A stretch of DNA of 64,000 bases from an uncultured Clostridia bacterium (GCA_944381085.1 CALWJX010000003.1:1-64000); one strand, 5' to 3'; counted from the first letter of the stretch, positions 35,635 to 45,611 are shown. Notes: generated from the sequence alone by a model not told the origin. Program-made: numbers and translations.

Positions 35635-38058
35635 ATGTCACAATACATAGAAAAAGTGGAAAAACTTTCGCTTCCGTTAATCGCCGTAGACGGAGTGGTG
35701 GTATTTCCTTCCGAAATAATAAATTTTGAAGTAAGTCCCGATATTTACGGGTCTGACGAAGCGGTAAGGGATGCGGCGTCAAGCATTCATCTTGCCATTG
35801 CGGTGCCGGTTCTGAGAACAGAAGCGTCCGAGACGGACAATTCCCAAGAACTCTTTGACGTAGGCACTGTCGTCAGAATAAAACAGCTTGTAAAATCCGG
35901 CGACGGCGTAATCCGGGTGGTGGCGGAAGGACTGTCAAGAGCCATCGTAAATTCGCACAGACGTACCGGAAATTTCTGCACGGCAGACGCAATATGCAAA
36001 ACCATCGCAATTCCCGAAGAAGGAAGCATACGCGGAGAGGCATACAGGCGGGAGATGTTAAGCTCGGTTGAAAGAATTATACGTATGCTCCCTACCGTGT
36101 CAAAGGAGATGTACAACACCTTAAAGTCAATAAAAAGCCCGGTTATGATGGCGGATTTCATCGCTTCAAATATACTTGTGAAATACGAGGATAAGCTTGA
36201 CATCCTTCACATATTCGAGCCTTACAAACGCATAGAAACTCTTCTTTCGATAATGGAACATGAGGCGGAAATTCTTGAATGCGAGACCGACATACATAAA
36301 AAAACTCAGGCAAAAATAAACAAATCCCAAAGAGAATACTATCTTCGCGAGGAGATGAGAGCCATACAGGAGGAGCTCGGCGAAAACATGAACGACTCCG
36401 ACGATTTCCGCGAAAAGATAATGAAACTCAACCTCAGCGATGAGGTAAGGGATAAGCTTCTGAAGGAAAACGACAAGCTCTCAAAAACTCCTTTCGGCTC
36501 GGCTGAAGCAAACGTACTTGCGAACTATCTCGAGACGTGCCTGTCTCTGCCGTGGAACAAGGAAACAAAAGACCGTACAAATATTGAAACCGCGCGCAAA
36601 ATTCTCGACGGCGACCACTACGGACTCGAAGACGTAAAAAAACGGTTGCTTGAGTTCTTGGCGGTAAAACAGCTCAACCCCGAGATAAAAGGACAGATTC
36701 TGTGTCTTGTCGGTCCTCCCGGAGTGGGCAAAACCTCGGTGGCGGCGTCACTGGCGCGGGCGATGAAACGCAAATACGTGCGGGTCTCGCTCGGCGGCGT
36801 GCGTGACGAGGCGGATATACGCGGTCACAGAAAAACATACGTCGGGGCTATGCCGGGGCGCATAATAGCCGCCGTCAATCAGGCGGGAGTCAGAAATCCT
36901 CTGATACTGCTTGACGAAATAGACAAAATGACCTCGGACAGCCGCGGCGACCCGGCAAGCGCAATGCTTGAAGTGCTTGACCCCGAACAAAACAGGTTTT
37001 TCAGGGATCACTTCATAGAACTTCCCTTTGACCTGTCGGACTGCATTTTCATCGCCACGGCCAACACTTTGGACACGGTGCCGAGACCTTTGATAGACAG
37101 AATGGAAATAATCGAGCTGAACACATATACAAAGACCGAAAAGCTCAACATAGCCAAGAACCATCTCATGCCCAAACAGCTCAAAAAGCACGGACTCAGC
37201 CGTCGCACGGTCAAAATAACCGACGACGCGGTTTCAAAAATTATAGACTGCTACACAAGAGAGTCCGGTGTAAGAAACCTTGAAAGAGAACTTGGCGCGT
37301 TGTGCAGACGCGCGGCTTTGCAGATAATCGAGACCGGGCAGAAGCATCTTTGCATTGACGCTCAGGACGTAAAGTCATACCTGGGTCCCGAAAAGATCCT
37401 TCCGGAAACGATAGCTCAAGCCGACGAGGTCGGAGTGGTAAACGGTCTTGCCTATACTCAGGCAGGGGGAGATCTGCTTAAAATAGAAGTTGCCGTCATG
37501 GACGGGGACGGCAAGCTTGAACTAACGGGCAGCCTCGGAGACGTGATGAAAGAATCGGCGAAAGCGGCTTATTCATGTGTGCGTCAGCTGGCACACCTTT
37601 ATGGCATACCCTCCGATTTTTACAAAACCAAAGACATTCACATACATGTTCCCGAAGGCGCCGTACCGAAGGACGGTCCTTCTGCCGGAGTAACCATGCT
37701 CACCGCGCTTGTCAGCGCCCTGAGCGGAATTCCCGTCAGGCACGATATTGCGATGACAGGTGAAATAACCCTTCGGGGAAATGTACTTGCCATAGGCGGA
37801 CTGAGAGAAAAAACCATGGCGGCATACGCGGCAGGGGTCAAAACAGTTCTTATACCCGCGGAAAACCTTAAAGATATTGAGAAGACCGACTCTCTGGTGC
37901 GTGAAAACATAACCTTTATTCCCTGCAGTAAAGCATCGGATGTGTTGAATAACGCGCTTGCAGTCCCCGTTAAAATCAACGAAAAATCCGAAAAAAGCGA
38001 AAATCTGCTTTTTGCCCAGGCAAAACACAAGCCGGAAATCACAAGAAACATTGTGTAA
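35635..38058 (+). CDS. lon: ATP-dependent protease Lon
   Basis: This 807-residue cytosolic AAA+ serine protease degrades damaged and regulatory proteins. The N-terminal substrate domain (about 1-205) opens LPLIAVDGVVVFPSEI, and a coiled region follows. The AAA+ domain has Walker A GPPGVGKTS (about 359) and Walker B LILLDEIDKM. The protease domain has the catalytic serine in PKDGPSAGVTM (about 682) and the lysine in GGLREKTMAA (about 725). The ATG at 35635 follows GAGAGGAT; the open frame upstream to 35545 is not supported. It is followed by engB, a common pairing. Confidence 0.97.
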   Translation: MSQYIEKVEKLSLPLIAVDGVVVFPSEIINFEVSPDIYGSDEAVRDAASSIHLAIAVPVLRTEASETDNSQELFDVGTVVRIKQLVKSGDGVIRVVAEGLSRAIVNSHRRTGNFCTADAICKTIAIPEEGSIRGEAYRREMLSSVERIIRMLPTVSKEMYNTLKSIKSPVMMADFIASNILVKYEDKLDILHIFEPYKRIETLLSIMEHEAEILECETDIHKKTQAKINKSQREYYLREEMRAIQEELGENMNDSDDFREKIMKLNLSDEVRDKLLKENDKLSKTPFGSAEANVLANYLETCLSLPWNKETKDRTNIETARKILDGDHYGLEDVKKRLLEFLAVKQLNPEIKGQILCLVGPPGVGKTSVAASLARAMKRKYVRVSLGGVRDEADIRGHRKTYVGAMPGRIIAAVNQAGVRNPLILLDEIDKMTSDSRGDPASAMLEVLDPEQNRFFRDHFIELPFDLSDCIFIATANTLDTVPRPLIDRMEIIELNTYTKTEKLNIAKNHLMPKQLKKHGLSRRTVKITDDAVSKIIDCYTRESGVRNLERELGALCRRAALQIIETGQKHLCIDAQDVKSYLGPEKILPETIAQADEVGVVNGLAYTQAGGDLLKIEVAVMDGDGKLELTGSLGDVMKESAKAAYSCVRQLAHLYGIPSDFYKTKDIHIHVPEGAVPKDGPSAGVTMLTALVSALSGIPVRHDIAMTGEITLRGNVLAIGGLREKTMAAYAAGVKTVLIPAENLKDIEKTDSLVRENITFIPCSKASDVLNNALAVPVKINEKSEKSENLLFAQAKHKPEITRNIV

Positions 38059-38112
38059 TTTTAAAATCCGACGCAAAAAAACCACAGTAATACAATTTTA
38101 TTGAAATATATA

Positions 38113-38141
38113 TTGACTGTTCCGACCTTTTGGTATATAAT
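38113..38141 (+). promoter_or_regulatory. engB promoter
   Basis: TTGACT (38113-38118) and TATAAT (38136-38141) are separated by 17 bp in the lon-engB gap, about 120 nt before the engB ATG. Confidence 0.75.
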
Positions 38142-38259
38142 AGAAGATGAAGATATCAATATTGTTTTTGTCTGTCGGCTGTAAAATTTCAGATAATCCG
38201 GTTTTTTATCAGACAAAGCCCGGCAACCGAAAAATCAAAGAAAGGTATATCATAAGCAA

Positions 38260-38868
38260 ATGGGACTAAATATACAAAACGTAAGCCTTAAAATGACAGC
38301 CGGACTTACAAGCCAGTTTCCATCAGAGCCTGTACCTCAGATAGCGCTTTCCGGACGTTCAAATGTCGGAAAAAGTTCGCTGATAAATACCCTTCTGAGC
38401 AGAAAATCATTGGCACGGGTCTCCTCTACTCCCGGGAAAACCATTACCGTAAATTTTTATGAAATTGACGGAAAAATGTTTCTCGTAGACCTTCCGGGGT
38501 ATGGATACGCCGCGAGAAATCCCGCCGACAAGGAAAAATGGTCAAAGCTTACCGACGGGTACTTTACCAATAACAAAAACTCGGATCTGATAAAAGGCGT
38601 GGCGCAGCTTATCGACAGCCGCGCCCGCATAACCGAAGCCGACCGAATGATGCTTGACTGGATGAACAGCATGGGGATGCCCTATATTATTGTCGTGACC
38701 AAAATTGACAAGCTGAACAAGACCGAAAGGGCATTGTGCTTAGAACAGATAAGCTCCGATAAAGACATCAAGCCAATGACTCCGGTCATCGCGTTTTCAT
38801 CTCTAAACGGCGAAGGAAAAAAGGAGCTGTGGAGCGCCGTCGCGAGTTTATCCGGTATAAATCTTTAA
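38260..38868 (+). CDS. engB: Ribosome biogenesis GTP-binding protein EngB/YsxC
   Basis: This 202-residue GTPase is needed for assembly of the large ribosomal subunit. It has G1 GRSNVGKSS (about 33-41), the TPGKT switch, G3 DLPGYGYAA, G4 TKIDKLNK and a final SSLNGEGKKEL. GAAAGG lies about 13 nt before the ATG, which is longer than ideal, but no better start precedes the conserved core. Confidence 0.96.
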   Translation: MGLNIQNVSLKMTAGLTSQFPSEPVPQIALSGRSNVGKSSLINTLLSRKSLARVSSTPGKTITVNFYEIDGKMFLVDLPGYGYAARNPADKEKWSKLTDGYFTNNKNSDLIKGVAQLIDSRARITEADRMMLDWMNSMGMPYIIVVTKIDKLNKTERALCLEQISSDKDIKPMTPVIAFSSLNGEGKKELWSAVASLSGINL

Positions 38869-38979
38869 ACATTTATCCATCCGGACAGTATCCGGCTCTC
38901 TCCCGAGAAACAGAATCCATAAAATAAGAGTCAACAAATTGCATTTATAATCTGCGAACAAGTCGAAAGGAAAATAAGA

Positions 38980-40299
38980 ATGATTTTATACCCTCACCTG
39001 TCTGTCAACGGCGAAGGTCACCTTACCATAGGGGGGATCGACACGCTTGAGCTTGCCGAAAGATTCGGAACCCCTGCCTACGTTATGGATGAAAACACAA
39101 TAAGGCAAAACATGAGAACATATATGCAGGCGGCAGAAAAAAATTTCGGCAAGGGAGCCTTGCCCCTGTACGCCTCAAAAGCTTTATGCTTTGCCGAGAT
39201 TTATAAAATAGCGAAAGAAGAAGGTCTTGGCGTAGACTGTGTGTCGGGAGGCGAGCTTTTCACCGCGCGCGCGGCCGGATTCCCCGCCGAAAGAATTTAT
39301 TTTCACGGCAACAACAAAACCGACCGGGATATCAAAGACGCCATGGACATGGGCGTGGGCACTTTTGTCGTTGACAATATCGATGAGCTTCTGGCTGTCA
39401 ATTCCGAAGCGGCGCGGCGTAATATTGTTCAGAATATTCTGCTCAGAATCACTCCCGGCATAGACCCGCACACCCACAAAGCCATAAGTACCGGAAACGT
39501 GGACTCAAAATTCGGAAACGCCATCTCCACCGGGCAGGCGATGGAAATCGTAAAAGACGCTCTCAAACTGCCAAATATAAAACTTAACGGACTGCATTGT
39601 CATATCGGCTCACAGATATTTGACGTAAAGCCTTTTGCCTCGGCGGCGGATATTATGATTAAATTTATATCCGAAATCAAAAAAGAATGCGGCGGATTTG
39701 AAATAAACGAGCTCAACTTAGGCGGAGGATTAGGAGTAAAATATACCGACAATGACCCGTACATCGACTATGCGGCTGCCATCGGAGACATGGCGGAAGT
39801 GATAAACAAATTCTGCCGGGCACATGACATAAAAACGCCGCTCGTCAGACTTGAACCCGGGCGTTCGCTTGTGGCGGCGGCGGGAATTACGCTTTACACG
39901 GTAGGTTCCGTAAAGGAAATCCCCGGATTCAAAAACTATATCTCTGTAGACGGCGGTATGCCCGACAACCCTCGGTATGCTTTATACCAATCCGAATACA
40001 CGGTCTGCATTGCCGACCGTGCCGATAAACCAAAGGATTACAAAGCAACCGTTGCCGGACGGTGCTGCGAGTCAGGCGACCTTATAGGTGAGAATATGGA
40101 TATACAAAAGGCAAAGCGAGGAGACATCCTTGCGGTGCTCGTAACCGGAGCGTACAATTATTCAATGGCTTCAAACTACAACAGAATACCGCGTCCCCCC
40201 GTGATAATGGTAAAAGACGGACAAGCCAGAATTGTCGTAAGACGCGAATCCTACGAGGATTTAATTAAAAACGATTGTCTCGATAATCCTGTCGGGTAA
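38980..40299 (+). CDS. lysA: Diaminopimelate decarboxylase
   Basis: This 439-residue PLP enzyme makes L-lysine from meso-diaminopimelate. The PLP lysine is in PLYASKALC (about 66). HCHIGSQIFD, the phosphate-binding LNLGGGLGVKY and LEPGRSLV follow, and near the end CCESGDLI and TGAYNYSMAS. GAAAGGAAA precedes the ATG. The 111-nt gap after engB is too short for a lysine riboswitch. The downstream site-2 protease gene starts 12 nt later, so they are co-transcribed. Confidence 0.96.
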   Translation: MILYPHLSVNGEGHLTIGGIDTLELAERFGTPAYVMDENTIRQNMRTYMQAAEKNFGKGALPLYASKALCFAEIYKIAKEEGLGVDCVSGGELFTARAAGFPAERIYFHGNNKTDRDIKDAMDMGVGTFVVDNIDELLAVNSEAARRNIVQNILLRITPGIDPHTHKAISTGNVDSKFGNAISTGQAMEIVKDALKLPNIKLNGLHCHIGSQIFDVKPFASAADIMIKFISEIKKECGGFEINELNLGGGLGVKYTDNDPYIDYAAAIGDMAEVINKFCRAHDIKTPLVRLEPGRSLVAAAGITLYTVGSVKEIPGFKNYISVDGGMPDNPRYALYQSEYTVCIADRADKPKDYKATVAGRCCESGDLIGENMDIQKAKRGDILAVLVTGAYNYSMASNYNRIPRPPVIMVKDGQARIVVRRESYEDLIKNDCLDNPVG

Positions 40300-40311
40300 G
40301 GAGGAAGTCAA

Positions 40312-41022
40312 ATGCTTTTTTCATTTTTCAACGGAGACTGGCGGAGTGTAGTAATAAACCTTTTGCTGAGTCTTCCGGTAATTATAATCGCGCTTTCCTT
40401 TCATGAAGCCGCTCACGGATATGTCGCCTACAAATGCGGAGACCCAACCGCCCGCAATCTCGGCAGATTAACTCTGAATCCCATAAAACACATCGACGCT
40501 CTGGGGCTTATCTGTATGCTGCTGATAGGATACGGATGGGCAAAGCCTGTTCCAATAAACACGAGGAATTTCAACAATCCCAAAAGAGGAATGGCGATAA
40601 CCGCGCTCGCCGGTCCCGCCATGAACCTTTTACTCGGCGTCATCGGCACTGTTTTAAGCTCGTTTTTCTATGCTTTTTACACAAAATTTTACTTTTCCGG
40701 TTCGGATCAGCTTACAATAAATATTTTTTACTTTGCCTATTTGTTTTTTTATTTGTTCGGCATATACAATCTGATACTGATGGTGTTCAATCTCATTCCC
40801 GTACCGCCGTTTGACGGCTCAAGATTCATGCTTTCATTCCTGCCGGCGGACAAATATTTCGGCATAATGAGATACGAAAGACAAATTCTGCTCGGAGTGT
40901 TTATCGTCCTGTTGGTCTGCTCGAACTTTTTCAATTTTTCGCCATTTTCTTGGGTCGCGGACAAAATATACGGATTTATATTCGAACCGCTTGTCAATTT
41001 GTTTTTAAATATCCTGTTTTAA
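40312..41022 (+). CDS. Site-2 protease family protein (M50)
   Basis: This 236-residue membrane zinc metalloprotease has the zinc motif HEAAH at about 31-35 in a transmembrane helix. It also has the second metal ligand region NLIPVPPFDGSR (about 163) and several further hydrophobic helices. Cytoplasmic-facing residues between helices include TARNLGRLTLNP and WAKPVPINTRNF. M50 proteins of this short type lack PDZ domains. The gene lies between lysA and scpA, a frequent position in Firmicutes. Confidence 0.93.
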   Translation: MLFSFFNGDWRSVVINLLLSLPVIIIALSFHEAAHGYVAYKCGDPTARNLGRLTLNPIKHIDALGLICMLLIGYGWAKPVPINTRNFNNPKRGMAITALAGPAMNLLLGVIGTVLSSFFYAFYTKFYFSGSDQLTINIFYFAYLFFYLFGIYNLILMVFNLIPVPPFDGSRFMLSFLPADKYFGIMRYERQILLGVFIVLLVCSNFFNFSPFSWVADKIYGFIFEPLVNLFLNILF

Positions 41023-41050
41023 CTGAAATCAAACTCAACGGAGGTCATTA

Positions 41051-41884
41051 ATGGAAGCCATAAGCTATCACCTTGAAAAATTTGACGGACCGCTTGACCT
41101 CCTCATTTCACTTATCCAAAAAAACAAGGTCAACATTGAAGACATTCCGATATCGCTTATATGCGACCAATATATGGAATACATCAGCGCCGCAAAACAG
41201 CTTGATATGGAGCTGGCGTCGGAATTTCTGGTTATGGCAAGCGAGCTCATGCTGATAAAAAGCAAAATGCTGCTGCCGAAAATCAAAGAAGATGAGGAAG
41301 ACCCGCGCGCCGCGCTTGCCGATGCGCTTATCAAATACGCTCAGGCAAAAGAAGCCGCCAAAAAGCTGGCTCTGCTCTACCCTGTCTACAGCGGACGAAC
41401 CGAAAAGGACACGGACGAAATTTCGACCGACAAGACTTTTGTCGCGGATCAGGATCCTCAAAGCCTGTATGCCGCGGTGCGCCGAATCCTCACATATAAT
41501 GAAAACAGACCTAAACCCGACAAATCCGACTTTACTCCCATGATAAGCTCCCCTATTGTCTCGGTAGAAGTAAAAATCGCCGGCATCCTGACGCACATGA
41601 AAAAAAAGCGCAAGACCTCGATGAAAGAACTGCTGCAGGACGCTGTGTCACTGCCCGATATGATAGCTATTTTCCTTGGTATTCTTGAACTAATAAAAAT
41701 CAGAAAAATTCTCATCTCTGAGGATGACTTGGGTATTCAGTCAATATACGGCGAAGAGGCTGAATTTGTAATAAATGAAGAATATATTCCGGTCGAAAGC
41801 CACGGACATCCGGATACAGACTATCAAAGCACAAACGACTACATGGTGTCGGAGTTGCCAAACGGAGGCAGAATAAATGAATGA
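41051..41884 (+). CDS. scpA: Segregation and condensation protein A
   Basis: This 277-residue kleisin bridges the SMC heads. It starts with the typical YHLEKFDGPLDLLISLIQKN, then NIEDIPISLICDQYMEY, LASEFLVMASELMLIKSKMLL and a C-terminal winged-helix part containing DMIAIFLGILELIKIRKI. It overlaps scpB by 8 nt and works with scpB and the smc gene elsewhere in this window. Confidence 0.96.
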   Translation: MEAISYHLEKFDGPLDLLISLIQKNKVNIEDIPISLICDQYMEYISAAKQLDMELASEFLVMASELMLIKSKMLLPKIKEDEEDPRAALADALIKYAQAKEAAKKLALLYPVYSGRTEKDTDEISTDKTFVADQDPQSLYAAVRRILTYNENRPKPDKSDFTPMISSPIVSVEVKIAGILTHMKKKRKTSMKELLQDAVSLPDMIAIFLGILELIKIRKILISEDDLGIQSIYGEEAEFVINEEYIPVESHGHPDTDYQSTNDYMVSELPNGGRINE

Positions 41885-42512
41885 AGAGACAAATCCGATA
41901 ACTAATCTGCATGCGGCTGTAGAAGCGATTTTATTTGCCGCCGGTCACCCGGTCTCATACGAGAAGCTCTCGCAGGTTTTGGGAATAGGAATACGCGAGG
42001 TAAAAAATATAGTCGGGTCGATGCTTGACGAATATAACTCAAAGGACAGTGTACGCGGAATATTGCTTCTGACTTTCCCCGACACCTGCCAGCTTGTCAC
42101 AAAAGAACAGTATCTGCCATATATACGTGAAGCTCTCGGTATAAAAAGAGGCGGAAATCTGTCAGCCTCCACTTTGGAAGCCTTGGCGGTAGTGGCGTAC
42201 AATCAGCCTGTGACGCGCTCTGATGTTGACAGTATCCGAGGGGTCGATTCTTCTTACGCCATGACATCGCTTATAGATAAAAATCTTATTGAGGTATGCG
42301 GCAGAATGGAAGCCCCGGGTCGTCCGATGCTGTACGCGACAACAGATAAATTTCTCAGGGTATTCGGGCTATCTTCCCTGTCCGAGCTGCCAAAAGCCGA
42401 ACTTCCCGTTTCAAGTCGGGAGCAGTCGGACGAGGAAATTCCGTCAAAAGATCCCGAAGACAAAATCGAAGAACCAAATGCAGATGAGACCATCGCGAGC
42501 CGGGAACAATAA
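41877..42512 (+). CDS. scpB: Segregation and condensation protein B
   Basis: This 211-residue protein has tandem winged helices and dimerises on ScpA. Visible motifs: AVEAILFAAGHPVSYEKL near the start, LSASTLEALAVVAYNQPVTR and SIRGVDSSYAMTSLIDKNLI, then GRPMLYATTDKFLRVFGL. The last 40 residues are acidic and probably disordered. The start overlaps scpA. Confidence 0.96.
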   Translation: MNEETNPITNLHAAVEAILFAAGHPVSYEKLSQVLGIGIREVKNIVGSMLDEYNSKDSVRGILLLTFPDTCQLVTKEQYLPYIREALGIKRGGNLSASTLEALAVVAYNQPVTRSDVDSIRGVDSSYAMTSLIDKNLIEVCGRMEAPGRPMLYATTDKFLRVFGLSSLSELPKAELPVSSREQSDEEIPSKDPEDKIEEPNADETIASREQ

Positions 42513-42663
42513 ACAACATGCCTGACATCTGCCGACAACCGTCTTACAATCTGTTTAAACAGAGACATGTTTGTAATGCGTATATGAAACCTAAAACCTC
42601 AGTGCATCCGGGCAGTCGTTGACTATAAATAAACGCTTATCCTGACAAGAAAGGAGTGGTTTT

Positions 42664-43431
42664 TTGATAGTATTTCTGATAATCCTTGCAATACTCGTGC
42701 TTTTGTTCACTGCCTACGCGAAAATCACGATAACGGTCAAAGATGAGCTCTCCCTTTCTGTTTCTATACTTGGCATAAAGATAAACATACTGCCGAAAAA
42801 ACCGAAAAAATATAATTTAAAAAAATACACTCTGAAAAAAATAGCTAAAAGAGACAGAAAAAAGGCCAAGGCCGATGCTGCCAAGGCCGCAAAAAAGGCG
42901 GCCAAGAAAAGAAAAAAAGCATCCAAAAAGCCGCAGACTCCCGAAGAGATTAAGGCAATGAAAGCCGCTAAAAAAGCCGGCAGACCCGCAATACCGGACA
43001 TGATCTCTCTGTTCTCCCGTATTCTGGGAATGTTCTTCTCCTCTTTTCTGTCGCATTTTCACTTTCACATAACAAGAATCAGAATTGATGTAGGTTCACC
43101 AGACGCCGCACAGACCGCTCTGCTTTATTCCGGGATATGCACCGTCTTAAAACCAACCCTTACGTTTCTCGACAGACATTCAAATCTGCACGGCATGAAA
43201 AACGCCGACATTTATATACAGCCGGATTTCACCGCTGACCACACAAGTATCGATATAAAAATAGGATTTTCGATGAACCTGTTCGGACTTTTAAGCGTAC
43301 TGCTAAAGGTCGGCATTAATTTCATTGCGGGTTGGCTCAAAATCAAGCCTGCCACGACTTCCGATACAAAGAAAGACAGTTCCGAAAAAGAAGAAAAGAA
43401 AAATACTCAGGCGCTGTCCGAAAAATCTTAA
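42664..43431 (+). CDS. DUF2953-like membrane-anchored protein with Lys/Ala-rich segment
   Basis: This 255-residue protein starts with TTG at 42664, behind AAGGAG. One N-terminal transmembrane helix (IVFLIILAILVLLFTAYA) is followed by KDELSLSVSILGIKINILP, then a very basic low-complexity stretch at about 50-100 made of K, A and R. The C-terminal half contains FHITRIRIDVGSPDAAQTAL, YIQPDF and a final hydrophobic stretch, matching the DUF2953 layout. In spore-forming Firmicutes this gene precedes ytfJ, as here. Its function is unknown. Confidence 0.8.
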   Translation: MIVFLIILAILVLLFTAYAKITITVKDELSLSVSILGIKINILPKKPKKYNLKKYTLKKIAKRDRKKAKADAAKAAKKAAKKRKKASKKPQTPEEIKAMKAAKKAGRPAIPDMISLFSRILGMFFSSFLSHFHFHITRIRIDVGSPDAAQTALLYSGICTVLKPTLTFLDRHSNLHGMKNADIYIQPDFTADHTSIDIKIGFSMNLFGLLSVLLKVGINFIAGWLKIKPATTSDTKKDSSEKEEKKNTQALSEKS

Positions 43432-43475
43432 TGTAAAAACTTAAAAATAATATAATAAACGAAAGGATTAAAATT

Positions 43476-43910
43476 ATGGCATCCGAAAATAAGCTTCAAG
43501 AAGTCGTACAGGCTACTCTTGCGCAAATCAGAAATATGATAGACGCCGACACCGTCATCGGTACACCCATCGAAACCGCCTCCGGAACTACAATCATACC
43601 TATATCAAAGGTTTCCGTGGGCTTTGCGACCGGCGGTATAGACTACAACGACAAGGCAGGCGGCGCGCCCAACAAGCCCCAGAATTTCGGCGCGGGCGGA
43701 GGAACCGGAATCACCGTTCAGCCTATAGGTCTTCTTTGTGTATCCAAAGACGGCAGCTTTGAAATGGTAAACATAGGTGTGAAAAATCCATCTGACCCCA
43801 TTGAACAACTCTCCGATCTTATTGACCGTTCACCCGAAATAATCGCAAAAGTAAAGGCGCTCTTTTCCAAAGACGACAAGGACTCAAAGGATACCGACGA
43901 GAAAAAATAA
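43476..43910 (+). CDS. ytfJ: GerW/YtfJ-family sporulation protein
   Basis: This 144-residue protein has the family core TVIGTPIETASGTTIIPISK, then VSVGFATGGIDY, the Gly-rich GAGGGTGITVQPIGLLCVS and a charged C-terminal tail (FSKDDKDSKDTDEKK). YtfJ/GerW is spore-associated in Bacillus, so its presence suggests a spore-forming lineage. AACGAAAGGA precedes the ATG. It follows the DUF2953-like gene by 44 nt. Confidence 0.95.
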   Translation: MASENKLQEVVQATLAQIRNMIDADTVIGTPIETASGTTIIPISKVSVGFATGGIDYNDKAGGAPNKPQNFGAGGGTGITVQPIGLLCVSKDGSFEMVNIGVKNPSDPIEQLSDLIDRSPEIIAKVKALFSKDDKDSKDTDEKK

Positions 43911-43936
43911 AATTTTTTGCGTAAACCGGTTTAAAT

Positions 43937-43994
43937 AATGGGGTTAAAAGCCCCGCCATTCAACATTTCCGGTGGGAAATTATCTTCCCCACCG
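43937..43994 (+). other. Two hairpins after ytfJ
   Basis: GGGG (43940-43943) pairs with CCCC (43951-43954), flanked by AAT/ATT. CGGTGGG (43970-43976) pairs with CCCACCG (43988-43994). No T-run follows, so these may be mRNA 3'-end structures and not classical terminators. Confidence 0.45.
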
Positions 43995-44198
43995 AGAAAA
44001 TCAAATGCGCCCGCATAAGAAAAAAGGGACATCGTGATTTAGTTATATTATTAAACAAGGTAAAAGAGTAAGCAGTCCATATAAAATCAACATTGTCAGT
44101 TTACAGAAAATCCTTTAAATCCAAAACAAAAAATGCATATATCCGCCTCCGTACAAATATATTTATATCAGATTATACTTGTCCGGAGGTCTTGTGCT

Positions 44199-45611
44199 AT
44201 GCTTTTTAAGCATAAAATAAATTTTAAAAATAAACAACAGTTTGATAAATCAAATATTAAACGGACTAAAAAAGCATCCGATAAAAAATTGTTTAAAATA
44301 TTTATAAAAACATCGGAACAGGCATCGGAAAAATATTACGGGAAAACCATAAAAAAGGCTGCCGTTACAGCAGTCGCACTGATATTGTGTCTGTCTACAA
44401 CCTCCGCGTTTGCCGAATCCGCAAACACTTTTTACTCAAATAATTACCGTGATGCCGACGCGAACCCATCTGACATATTCCTGACATCACTCAAATCAAA
44501 TACTTCATATGCAAATTTAAGCGCAAACACAAGCAGTACAAGCAATGTAAGCAATACTGTGTTCTCCCCTGCTTCTGTATCAGCCAGATCCGCTGTTGTA
44601 ATTGAAGCCTCAACCGGCAAAGTTATATGGTCAAAGAACGCTGACGAAAGACTGCCTATGGCGTCCACAACCAAAATTATGACCGCACTTGTGGCGCTTG
44701 AAAACTGCGATATCGATAAAATAGTAGAAGTATCTCCGCAAGCCGTAGGCATAGAAGGGTCTTCAATTTATCTGTATTCGGGTGAAAAACTCTCAATGGA
44801 AAATCTTTTGTACGCCCTGTTGCTTGAGTCGGCAAACGACGCGGCTGCCGCTATAGCGATTGAAGTAGGAGGAAGTATTGAAAATTTTGCCGAAATGATG
44901 AATGCAAAGGCGGAAGAATTGGGACTTGAAAACACTCATTTTAAAAATCCCCACGGTCTTGACGACCCCGAGCATTACACTTCGGCATCTGACCTTGCGA
45001 AAATAGCGGCATGTGCCCTGAAAAACAGTAAATTTAAGGAGATAGTTTCCACATACAAAAAAACCATTCCTCTCAATGAGACTGAGGGCGTCAGACTTTT
45101 GATAAATCACAATAAAATGCTCAAAAACTATGACGGTGCAATCGGAATGAAGACCGGATACACAAAAAAAAGCGGGAGATGTCTGGTAAGCGCGGCTGAA
45201 CGGGATAATGTTCAGATAATCGCGGTCACTCTGGACGCGCCGAATGACTGGCAGGACCACAAATCTATGCTTGACTACGGCTTTTCACTGTTTGAATGTC
45301 GAGTGCTATGTGCGCAGGACGAACTGCGAATAACTCACCCCGTAGTAGGCGGGACCGACAGCTACACTGTGTTGACTAACAAGCAGCCGGTAAGCGTAAT
45401 TGTTCCCAAAAATTCCGGCGAAATAGAGAGCACAATAGAGCTTTTCAGATTTTCATACGCCCCGGTTAGTCAAAATCAGGTCCTCGGGAAAATAATATAC
45501 ACTTTGGATGGTGAAATTGTAGGTGAAAGTGAGCTTTACGCCATTTTCGGGGTAAATAAAGCATTATACAAGTCTTCTCTTTGGGAAAAGATTACATCAA
45601 TATTTAAATAA
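44199..45611 (+). CDS. D-alanyl-D-alanine carboxypeptidase (S11, DacF-like)
   Basis: This 470-residue serine DD-carboxypeptidase trims the stem peptides of peptidoglycan. The ATG at 44199 follows GGAGG by 9 nt. It gives an unusually long basic cytoplasmic N-terminus of about 50 residues before the signal helix (AAVTAVALILCLSTTSAFA). A Ser/Asn-rich linker follows. The catalytic motifs are STTKIMTAL (SxxK), SANDAAA (SxN) and KTGYTKKSG (KTG). A beta-rich C-terminal domain and a final amphipathic helix (SSLWEKITSIFK) for membrane contact complete the protein. Confidence 0.94.
   Translation: MLFKHKINFKNKQQFDKSNIKRTKKASDKKLFKIFIKTSEQASEKYYGKTIKKAAVTAVALILCLSTTSAFAESANTFYSNNYRDADANPSDIFLTSLKSNTSYANLSANTSSTSNVSNTVFSPASVSARSAVVIEASTGKVIWSKNADERLPMASTTKIMTALVALENCDIDKIVEVSPQAVGIEGSSIYLYSGEKLSMENLLYALLLESANDAAAAIAIEVGGSIENFAEMMNAKAEELGLENTHFKNPHGLDDPEHYTSASDLAKIAACALKNSKFKEIVSTYKKTIPLNETEGVRLLINHNKMLKNYDGAIGMKTGYTKKSGRCLVSAAERDNVQIIAVTLDAPNDWQDHKSMLDYGFSLFECRVLCAQDELRITHPVVGGTDSYTVLTNKQPVSVIVPKNSGEIESTIELFRFSYAPVSQNQVLGKIIYTLDGEIVGESELYAIFGVNKALYKSSLWEKITSIFK

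Noticed and set aside
38869-38979. Lysine riboswitch before lysA
   Set aside because: The gap is only 111 nt and shows no lysine-element core or terminator.
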